A stretch of DNA of 28,616 nt from contig CAMESA010000006.1 in the NCBI GenBank assembly GCA_945935945.1, forward strand, positions 1 through 28,616. Direction: 5' to 3'. Every line of letters starts with the position of its first letter. Positions within the stretch are counted from its first letter, which is position 1. The notes beneath the pieces were generated by a model that ran no database searches, was not told the origin of the DNA, and saw nothing but the letters and a program-made list of their open reading frames with translations. Positions 8,034 to 14,277 of this stretch are shown piece after piece. A program made the position numbers and the translations under genes. This DNA is from an uncultured Mollicutes bacterium. GTDB taxonomy: Bacteria > Bacillota_I > Bacilli_A > RFN20 > CAG-826.

Positions 8034-8246
8034 TTAATTTTCCTCTTCTAAATATTCTTTAATAGACTCTAGACCTTGTATAACAACACCATTATCAGTA
8101 ATAAGTGCTGGTGTTTGCTTAATTCCATATTTCTCAACATCTGGATTATCGTCTGCAAATTCTTCTGGAATATCAATATGATTTTCCTCAAGCCATTGAG
8201 TTAACATACGACATGGCATACAAAATTTACCTTTAATGATTTTCAT
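8034..8246 (-). CDS. Small thioredoxin-fold/glutaredoxin-like protein
   Basis: A 70-aa protein with a Cys-x-x-Cys active site, FCMPCRML (Cys9, Cys12), and the cis-proline TPALI segment near residue 46, followed by GLESIKEYLEEEN. This is a minimal thioredoxin or glutaredoxin fold; phage NrdH/NrdC-like glutaredoxins are similar in size. It should exchange thiols and disulfides in the cytoplasm, normally as an electron donor to ribonucleotide reductase. Here it is instead embedded between a metallophosphoesterase gene and groES, so it may help keep substrate cysteines reduced during protein folding (inference). It has a good ribosome site, AAAGGATATTTAC. The catalytic motif CMPC is unusual compared with CPYC or CGPC. 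Confidence 0.85.
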   Translation of the reverse strand: MKIIKGKFCMPCRMLTQWLEENHIDIPEEFADDNPDVEKYGIKQTPALITDNGVVIQGLESIKEYLEEEN

Positions 8247-8318
8247 GTAAATATCCTTTATAAAATTGAAAGCTAATTGTAAATATAATTACAAAAAACT
8301 CATTTGTAAAGCCAATTT

Positions 8319-9818
8319 TTAAAATATCAACTGAACAACACCGTTTTTATGTACCAAAGCATTTGCAAACGCCCAATTACTTAAATGATTGGTATATGTT
8401 AAATTAAGTTTGCTACACGTTCCAACTGTATAATTTGAATCTTCTATTTTTGGTGAATGTGTATGCCCAGTAATAGACTTCGAATAAGTTTTTACATAAG
8501 TTGTTGAATTTGCTTTAGATCCACATAAGCCAACGTGTCCGTGATTTGATAAGACAACACCGTTTATAGAAAACAATTCACCTTTCTTTAAAAATTTTAT
8601 ACGTTTATTAAGTGAATATCTAAAATATGGATCTTTATGTTCTGCATATGACAGGTATAATTTCATTCCTGTTACAGCATTTTGTTTGTCTTTTTCGATT
8701 TCACCACTGTTTAACCATTTATCTAAAAATTCATCGTGATTAGAATGAATAATTAAAAATTCACAATTTTCAGTCATATCAACAAATTTATTTAATTTAG
8801 CTGTAGATTCCTCAAGTTCATCTTCTAAACTTTGTTGATAATACATAACTTTATTTAGATATTTATTTGATTCGTGATGATTTATCGAATTAAATGAACA
8901 CCAGTCACCAATTAGTACGTATTTTGGTTTATATGCGTTGATTTGAGAAACTGAAGTCATTACTGATATAAAATCTTCTTCTGGTAAATGCAAATCACCT
9001 AAAACCATAGCATCAACAGTTGTTTTTCTATATTTTACATTTTCATTGTCTATATAAAAAACAAGATTTCCATCATATATTTCGTCATTTGCAATTTCTA
9101 TGTTTCTAGGTAAATATCGTTTCAATGTATCGTTATATTCCAAAACAACAGCACCACATTTGTTAAATTTTTGATCAACATATGCCGTAATTGTGTTGTT
9201 ATAATCAAATTTTGAAATACTTCCTGTTGAATAAGCAATTTTGAACGTTTCGTTTGTATCATATGGTAAAATTTTACATTGCTGTTTAGAAGAAGATACA
9301 ACAATCAATTTGTAATCTTCAGAAATCTTCTCAATGTTTGTCAAAGGTCTTTTGCAACTATTTCTTACGTTTACACTTTTACAAATTGCGTTCTTATCGT
9401 GTGTGAAAGTAAGATTTTGTACCAAATAAGGATCTAGTTCCTCTAATTGCTCCTCTGTAAATCGTTTATTCTTGTTGGTATGAACACAAAGTAATCGTAA
9501 ATCGGCATTCATATATTTTGCCATACCTTTTAGCAACTCAAACGCCTTTTTATCATAATCTTCACCAGAAAAAACTGTTGAAACAATAACTTTTTTGTTC
9601 TGAGAAACACAATCTTGTATGAAATTATCTTCTTTGATCGAGCTTCTTCCATAGGAATCACACTCTGTAACAAAATTTCTCCAATTTCCCCACATTTTTT
9701 CAATTAAACTTGAAGAAAATCTAGGATGTAATGACCTATATTGGTCACGAGACAATGCTTTTTTAGAAGAAAGACACAATTCGTAGTAATAATTCAAAAT
9801 TTCATCTTTATTCAGCAT
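8319..9818 (-). CDS. Two-domain protein with C-terminal calcineurin-like metallophosphoesterase
   Basis: 499 aa. The C-terminal part (about residues 265-480) carries the full metal-binding set of the calcineurin-like phosphoesterase superfamily: VLGDLH (Asp275, His277), IGDW (Asp305), SNHDEF (Asn360, His361, Asp362), SNHGH (His426) and GHTHS (His452, His454). The N-terminal 265 residues hold a helical start, a segment VIVSTVFSGEDYDKKAFELL, and an ending GAVVLEYND that together resemble the N-terminal domain I associate with phage phosphoesterases of unknown substrate; that match is from memory. It overlaps the ClpP gene by 11 nt. Nuclease, phosphatase or cyclic-nucleotide hydrolase activity are all possible; the sequence does not decide. 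Confidence 0.82.
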   Translation of the reverse strand: MLNKDEILNYYYELCLSSKKALSRDQYRSLHPRFSSSLIEKMWGNWRNFVTECDSYGRSSIKEDNFIQDCVSQNKKVIVSTVFSGEDYDKKAFELLKGMAKYMNADLRLLCVHTNKNKRFTEEQLEELDPYLVQNLTFTHDKNAICKSVNVRNSCKRPLTNIEKISEDYKLIVVSSSKQQCKILPYDTNETFKIAYSTGSISKFDYNNTITAYVDQKFNKCGAVVLEYNDTLKRYLPRNIEIANDEIYDGNLVFYIDNENVKYRKTTVDAMVLGDLHLPEEDFISVMTSVSQINAYKPKYVLIGDWCSFNSINHHESNKYLNKVMYYQQSLEDELEESTAKLNKFVDMTENCEFLIIHSNHDEFLDKWLNSGEIEKDKQNAVTGMKLYLSYAEHKDPYFRYSLNKRIKFLKKGELFSINGVVLSNHGHVGLCGSKANSTTYVKTYSKSITGHTHSPKIEDSNYTVGTCSKLNLTYTNHLSNWAFANALVHKNGVVQLIF

Positions 9819-10551
9819 TTTTCTTACCTTTCTTTGTCGATGTTTTAGTTGATTTCTTTGGTTTTTGTTGTTTTTTAGTTGATTTTTCTTTCTTTTGTGA
9901 AGAAATCAATGCTTTTGTAAAGTTTTTCTCGAAAATAAGCTTTTGATCATCATAAAATCTCTTTTGATACAATTCATTTTCGATAATGCTGTCACAAAAA
10001 CCATACTTTACGCAATCTTCAGCATTTAAATAACCACGTTCATCTCTTTTTAGCTTATCTAGCATAGCCTTTGTCAACTTTCCACCACAAGCAGTTAAAT
10101 AAAGATTATCAAGATTATCAGCATATTCTTTATTCTGTTCATAAATTTTTTCAATCTCACTGTTTTTTGTTGTAACATCCCAAATTGAACCAAAATGAAC
10201 AAGATGACGAGAAACGTTTGTCATAAATCTTCTGTCTCCTTGAATAGCAATCATAGATGCAGCAGAAGCAGCAGTTCCTAAAACAAACGTTGTAACTTCA
10301 ATATCATACAGTTTTGCAATGTTGATTAAACCTATAATTGACATCATCGTATAGGTTTCACCGCCTGGACTATTTATAAAAAAGCTTAAACTTTTACCTC
10401 TATTTTCTTCAGCAAAAACGAAAGTACTTAAATCACCAATCAAAAATGCACAATTTTCAGAAGTAATTTCATCTAGAATAAAGACTTTTTCACCAAACAT
10501 ATAATTTCTTGGAGTTTGATTAGTTATAACATCTGTGTTCCCAGTCCACAT
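9808..10551 (-). CDS. ClpP-like serine peptidase with lysine-rich C-terminal tail
   Basis: 247 aa, with a ClpP core at residues ~18-200. Motifs: NSPGGETYTM (oxyanion-hole strand, ~60-69), GTAASAASMI with the nucleophile most probably Ser96, and HLVHFG with His119 at the phage-type spacing of 23. The acidic partner is unclear: the region aligned with E. coli Asp185 reads KRDERGYLNAED, with Asp170 shifted by about two residues. Residues ~215-247 form a Lys/Thr/Ser-rich tail of Lys-Ser and Lys-Thr repeats, absent from host ClpP. It starts behind AAAAGGAG. It is either a true peptidase or a head-maturation-type protease; an unfoldase partner (ClpX/A) is not in the window. It heads the chaperonin transcript. 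Confidence 0.85.
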   Translation of the reverse strand: MWTGNTDVITNQTPRNYMFGEKVFILDEITSENCAFLIGDLSTFVFAEENRGKSLSFFINSPGGETYTMMSIIGLINIAKLYDIEVTTFVLGTAASAASMIAIQGDRRFMTNVSRHLVHFGSIWDVTTKNSEIEKIYEQNKEYADNLDNLYLTACGGKLTKAMLDKLKRDERGYLNAEDCVKYGFCDSIIENELYQKRFYDDQKLIFEKNFTKALISSQKKEKSTKKQQKPKKSTKTSTKKGKKNAE

Positions 10552-10580
10552 AAATTAGATCTCCTTTTTTTATCCACTGT

Positions 10581-10592
10581 TTATAAGAACAT
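10581..10592 (-). promoter_or_regulatory. GTTCTT variant motif upstream of clpP-like gene
   Basis: Minus-strand ATGTTCTTATAA, a variant of the AAGTTCTA element. The G is 39 nt from the ClpP start, so the spacing matches the other copies though the last base of the hexamer differs. It sits in the 125-base divergent gap (10552-10676) beside a motif on the other strand. Confidence 0.3.
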
Positions 10593-10637
10593 TGTGATTT
10601 TTTATAATTTTAAATTTAAATTTCCATTTATCTAAAG

Positions 10638-10645
10638 AAGTTCTA
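10638..10645 (+). promoter_or_regulatory. AAGTTCTA motif upstream of the 721-aa gene
   Basis: Exact octamer on the plus strand, G 37 nt from the start codon at 10677. With the opposite-strand variant at 10581-10592 it forms a divergent promoter region. Between them is AAATTTAAATTT (10612-10623), a fully self-complementary stretch. Confidence 0.42.
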
Positions 10646-10676
10646 AATAAAAGATTTATCACTCAAGGATTTTATA

Positions 10677-12842
10677 ATGAAACAAAATTACCCATTTATA
10701 TCAAATATCTATAAACTGCTAAAAGAATCTGAAATTTTAACAGAACGAAATGCTAAGCCTGATACCTTGAATACAAAAAGGTTTAGTATGAATTATGATT
10801 TGGCTAACTATAATCCTGATCAAGATGTAGATGGAAAAGAAAAGGAAAGAATATTAACAAATATTGAGGATCAAATTTCCTCAAATATTGAAAGTCAAGC
10901 TGGATATACATGGAGAGGTAGTAAACATAATATAAATATAAGTTTTATCAACGGTGGAAGACCAACAACTAATAGTGTTTCACTTGGAGATATTGATACT
11001 TATAGAGATCCATTATGGTATTATCCAATTGCTAAAAGAAATGTTGGCACATATTTAGATGAAAACGGTATAATTACCAGTGGACATGAAGATATAATTG
11101 ATAGGATAAACAAAAAATATGGATTAAATCTTGATCCAAAAGAAAGTCTTACACAACCATTGAAAAAAGGATATAAAAACAATCCTAATGTTTTAACAAA
11201 TAATCAAAAACAGTTTTTAATATGGCGTAATAAATATTTTATTCCTTGGTATCTTTCAAATAGTAACCAAGGAAATACGTTAAGAACGAAATACAATAAT
11301 GCTATCGCAGGTATTAAACCAGAACAAAAAGATATTCAACAAAATGTCATTGATAAAGATATATCTAATCAAACACCTCAAATGAAAGAATATGATAAAA
11401 CAGTTATTGAGCCAATATCAAAACAGTTTGAAAAAGAACCTATAAAAGCTTGGGGAAATCTTGTTAATATAATTAAAGGGTTTGATAAAACTGAAGCAAC
11501 TCCTCAACAAATTTATAATACTCTGTTGGATTTATATAAAAAATCTACAAGAAATGCATATATCGTTAGACATTATCCAAATCTTTCTGAAATTATTTAC
11601 AATGCTACTTTAGAATATAAACAAGATCATAAAGAAATTGAGGGTAAGTTTGAAAGTGTTGAAGAAAATGATTCTAAAAATTCTTGGTTAACACGTAATG
11701 GAGATTATTCAATTTTTGATAAATTGAATAACATTTTTAGATTACAGAAGGAGAGTAAGGAAAAAGATATGAGTAACAGTAGGCTTAAAGTTTTAAATGA
11801 AGATAATATGTTTTCTTCAATAAATACAAACGAAAATGATTTTGATCCGAGTAAAGTTACTTCTGATATTTTTAACGATGATAATGAAGAAGGTGCTATC
11901 TCTGAAAAGGATGAGCTCAAAAAGAATAAGTTAACTAAACAAGTTCTTGATAAAATAAATGATACTTTGAAATTGAATAAAGAAGTTCAAGATATTTTAG
12001 ATGAAATTCGTGAAATCAATAATCAAAATGATTACAACACTTGGGTTGTAAATGATGAAGGTAATACAGCAATATTGGCTAGTCGAAATGCTAAAATATT
12101 CAAACAAAATATGAACTTGTGTCTTTCTCATGATAATGATATTGAAATTTTTAAATCTGTTAAAGAATTACATGATTGGTTAAGAAATCACAACTATCCT
12201 ATGCCTAAAAACATTCAATTACACGAATCTATCAAGCTAACAGAAAGTTTAAGTAATCAGTTTTCTGGTTTACGTGATTATTTAGATAGTTTTAAAAAGA
12301 CAGAATCTAGTTTAGATGAGGATTTTTGTTGTGGAAATATAGGTGATATAACTTCAGCTAGTTTAGGTACTGCTTTGCAATATCTATATAAAAACAAAAA
12401 GAACGAGTCTCTTAATAAAAAGGATTTTTTAAAAAAGTTAAAAACCTTAAAAGAAGATGATATTGACGTAGCTTCTGATTTCGATACGTCTATTCAAGCT
12501 AACGCTGATTTTGATTCAGATACAGGATCTTCTAGTACAGATGGATATGATACAGATAGCGATTTGGATTCTGGGGGGAATCCAAATCAAGACAATGGAT
12601 CTGATTTAGGACAAGATGGAATGAATGATGAACCTGCTACAGAATTTGGAGATATAAATATTGGTGGTTATGGTCCTGATGGTGGAAATTCCGAAGAAGA
12701 ACCTATGGATATGACTATGCCTCAAGAAGAATATCAAATAGTTGATGTTTTAACAGATTCTTCTGATAACATTCGAGTTAAAGTTAAAAATTTAACATCT
12801 GGTAAATGTGAATATAAAGATTTATCTGAAATAGATATATAA
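10677..12842 (+). CDS. Large hypothetical protein with acidic low-complexity tail, 721 aa
   Basis: Family not recognised. It starts MKQNYPFISNIYKLLKESEI after AAGGATTTTATA. Residues ~30-330 are polar and mixed, with many Asn, Lys and Tyr. Residues ~340-580 are charged and helical, including SVKELHDWLRNHNYPMP. From ~595 to ~680 the chain is a low-complexity acidic linker of Asp, Ser and Gly (DTDSDLDSGGNPNQDNGSD). It ends in a small beta module, ~685-721, starting EYQIVDVLTDSS. No enzyme motif, signal peptide or transmembrane helix is visible. The acidic linker suggests a scaffold, an internal capsid protein or a DNA mimic, but none is demonstrated. It is the first plus-strand gene and is led by a GTTCTA motif, suggesting late expression. 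An 11-bp hairpin around a G6 run lies within it. Confidence 0.75.
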   Translation: MKQNYPFISNIYKLLKESEILTERNAKPDTLNTKRFSMNYDLANYNPDQDVDGKEKERILTNIEDQISSNIESQAGYTWRGSKHNINISFINGGRPTTNSVSLGDIDTYRDPLWYYPIAKRNVGTYLDENGIITSGHEDIIDRINKKYGLNLDPKESLTQPLKKGYKNNPNVLTNNQKQFLIWRNKYFIPWYLSNSNQGNTLRTKYNNAIAGIKPEQKDIQQNVIDKDISNQTPQMKEYDKTVIEPISKQFEKEPIKAWGNLVNIIKGFDKTEATPQQIYNTLLDLYKKSTRNAYIVRHYPNLSEIIYNATLEYKQDHKEIEGKFESVEENDSKNSWLTRNGDYSIFDKLNNIFRLQKESKEKDMSNSRLKVLNEDNMFSSINTNENDFDPSKVTSDIFNDDNEEGAISEKDELKKNKLTKQVLDKINDTLKLNKEVQDILDEIREINNQNDYNTWVVNDEGNTAILASRNAKIFKQNMNLCLSHDNDIEIFKSVKELHDWLRNHNYPMPKNIQLHESIKLTESLSNQFSGLRDYLDSFKKTESSLDEDFCCGNIGDITSASLGTALQYLYKNKKNESLNKKDFLKKLKTLKEDDIDVASDFDTSIQANADFDSDTGSSSTDGYDTDSDLDSGGNPNQDNGSDLGQDGMNDEPATEFGDINIGGYGPDGGNSEEEPMDMTMPQEEYQIVDVLTDSSDNIRVKVKNLTSGKCEYKDLSEIDI
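12561..12588 (+). repeat. Perfect 11-bp hairpin with TGGGGG loop inside the 721-aa gene
   Basis: GATTTGGATTC (12561-12571) and GAATCCAAATC (12578-12588) are perfect inverted copies around the loop TGGGGG. A run of six G (12573-12578) forms the loop and the first base of the 3' arm. It lies in the part encoding the acidic linker (residues DLDSGGNPNQ). G6 is exceptional in this AT-rich sequence. Both alternative frames close after 8-11 codons. Confidence 0.7.
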
Positions 12843-12870
12843 AAAGTAAAGTGAATTTCAGAAAACTTTT

Positions 12871-12931
12871 TTTCGTATATGAAGTATAATAATTTATTAT
12901 TATACGAAATATACTTCATGTATATTTTTTT
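12871..12931 (+). terminator. Interleaved inverted repeats and T-run after the 721-aa gene
   Basis: TTTCGTATA (12871-12879) is inverted at 12901-12909, and ATGAAGTATA (12879-12888) is inverted at 12910-12919, giving the order a-b-a'-b'. A third pairing, GTATAATAA/TTATTATAC (12884-12892 with 12897-12905, loop TTTA), overlaps both. A T-rich run, TATATTTTTTT, follows at 12921-12931. The outer b stem plus the T-run could terminate transcription, although the stem is almost pure A-T. The interleaved order also allows a pseudoknot or a pair of tandem operators. The rest of the 209-base gap is AT-rich with no gene. Confidence 0.4.
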
Positions 12932-13014
12932 AATTAATTAATATATTAATCTTACAGTATTTTCTTTTATTTCTTTTGTGCACTTTTCTTTTTTTCTTTT
13001 TATCTTTGAAAAAT

Positions 13015-13022
13015 AAGTTCTA
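13015..13022 (+). promoter_or_regulatory. AAGTTCTA motif upstream of the 173-aa gene
   Basis: Exact octamer; the G is 35 nt from the start codon at 13052. A consensus Shine-Dalgarno, AAGGAGGAATTTAA, follows it. Confidence 0.42.
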
Positions 13023-13051
13023 AAATTTATACGAAATAAGGAGGAATTTAA

Positions 13052-13573
13052 ATGAAAATAGTTGGTGATTTACGTAACGCTAACAAATTTTGTGTCGAAA
13101 CACCTGATAGAGGTATCTTGTGGGTCCCTAGTTACGAACTCGCAAGACAATACACTAACGATCCGAAAAATACAGATTGGTATCAACAAACTGTTATAGC
13201 TACTTATGAGCAGATTGTTCGTGCTGATGATGGAAAATTTTACATTAAATCAAAAGCTCCGAAAAAGACTGTTAAACAACAAATTTTAGATACTTTAGAA
13301 ACTTTTAAAAATCAATCAAAGAAAAAAATAAAGGTTGAACTAGAACGTTATGCAAAAGACAAAGGTTTTGATTCTTTTCTTGAGTTAATCAGTTTTAATA
13401 ATTCGACTGTAAAAACGTATAAAGCAAAAGCCAAAGAAGCTCTAAAATATAGGGACACGATATATTCTTATACAGAAGATTTTATAACAAAGTTTGATGA
13501 GAAGGAAATAAAAGAAGCGAAAGACATCTCATATTTGTATGATGAATACCTTAACAATTTTCCGTTTATGTGA
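13052..13573 (+). CDS. Hypothetical 173-aa protein with tail-assembly-like C-terminal domain
   Basis: It has the best ribosome site in the window (AAGGAGG, 8 nt spacing), so strong expression is expected. The N-terminus (MKIVGDLRNANKFCVETPD, then WVPSYELARQY) is a small mixed region unknown to me. Residues ~105-155 follow a pattern often seen at the C-termini of small phage tail and tail-fibre assembly proteins: L..YAKDKGFDSFLELISF, then A..AL.YRD.IYSYTEDF. In those families the pattern is a helical bundle with Gly-Phe-Asp-Ser and Tyr/Trp-Arg-Asp signatures; the match here is from memory and partial. The first gene of a three-gene run, it could be a fibre chaperone or an unrelated early factor. 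No enzyme motif is visible. Confidence 0.62.
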   Translation: MKIVGDLRNANKFCVETPDRGILWVPSYELARQYTNDPKNTDWYQQTVIATYEQIVRADDGKFYIKSKAPKKTVKQQILDTLETFKNQSKKKIKVELERYAKDKGFDSFLELISFNNSTVKTYKAKAKEALKYRDTIYSYTEDFITKFDEKEIKEAKDISYLYDEYLNNFPFM

Positions 13574-13574
13574 G

Positions 13575-13594
13575 ATAAATGGAAATTTATTTTT
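13575..13594 (+). terminator. Weak hairpin-T-run after the 173-aa gene
   Basis: ATAAAT (13575-13580) and ATTTAT (13585-13590) flank a GGAA tetraloop and are followed by TTTT. The stem is six A-T pairs only, so if it acts at all it is a weak or partial terminator. Confidence 0.25.
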
Positions 13595-13660
13595 AAAAAC
13601 ACATTTCGAACAACATTTCTAGTTAAATAGATGTTTTAATCACATACATGAGGTGCACGT

Positions 13661-14221
13661 ATGAATTTAATGTATTTAGCTTTGAATCCAGAAAGTAGAA
13701 TTAAAGATGAGAAATTTAATGCCAAATTACAATCTATAAAAGATGTCTTAAAAAAGACCAAAATAAAAATCTCTGATAAATATCAAAAGGTTAAAAACGT
13801 TATTTATTATAAAAACTGTTTACCATTCATTGAAGAAAATCGTGATTTATTAACCAAACCGACAGGGTTTTGTAAAATGCGGATTAATTGGAAAGGTGAG
13901 AGTTTCTCTGGGTTATCCACAGATGAAATCATGAAAATACTTCCTGAGTTTTGGGGGTTTTCGGTTAGTATTGTAGATGCTAATTACAAAAGAAATAAAT
14001 ATAAGAATAAAACTGATATTTGGGTAGTTTTTGATAAAAAGGAGAAAGCTGCTGAAGCTATGGCCTTGTTTAATAAAATGTTTTATACAGAAATTGAATT
14101 AGATACGATTGATGAATATAAAAAATTCATCAAAAGTCCAGATAAAAGGGTTTTAAGTTTCGATCAGATTGTTCCTAACGCTTATGAACTTTATGATGAA
14201 ATAGATAAGCACACCTTGTAA
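13661..14221 (+). CDS. Hypothetical 186-aa protein
   Basis: I do not recognise this protein. It is basic and helical at the N-terminus (residues ~15-55, rich in Lys). It then has a more folded-looking alpha/beta part with GFCKMRINWKGESFSGLSTD (~73-92), PEFWGFSVSIVD (~98-109), KNKTDIWVVFDKKEKAAEAM (~117-136) and FDQIVPNAYELYDEIDKH (~167-184). No nuclease, helicase or binding motif is identifiable. A ribosome site, GAGGTGCACGT, precedes the ATG. A TTTCTAG sequence 45 nt upstream is a weak variant of the GTTCTA motif. The gene lies just before the gp46/gp47 pair, so a role in recombination or replication is possible, from context alone. Confidence 0.65.
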   Translation: MNLMYLALNPESRIKDEKFNAKLQSIKDVLKKTKIKISDKYQKVKNVIYYKNCLPFIEENRDLLTKPTGFCKMRINWKGESFSGLSTDEIMKILPEFWGFSVSIVDANYKRNKYKNKTDIWVVFDKKEKAAEAMALFNKMFYTEIELDTIDEYKKFIKSPDKRVLSFDQIVPNAYELYDEIDKHTL

Positions 14222-14277
14222 AATTGTCTTTACTTTTAACATTTTTTCAGGTATTGATGATTTAACGAGGTAGACGC

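Noticed and set aside
8277..8294. TTGTAA/TTACAA small hairpin between the phosphoesterase and redox genes
   Set aside because: A six-pair all A-T-rich stem without a T-run; not enough for a terminator, and the genes appear co-transcribed.
12879..12941. 20-codon open frame starting at ATG 12879 in the 209-base gap
   Set aside because: It has no ribosome site, and its codons are wholly contained in the inverted-repeat structure and T-run; it is better explained by that structure.
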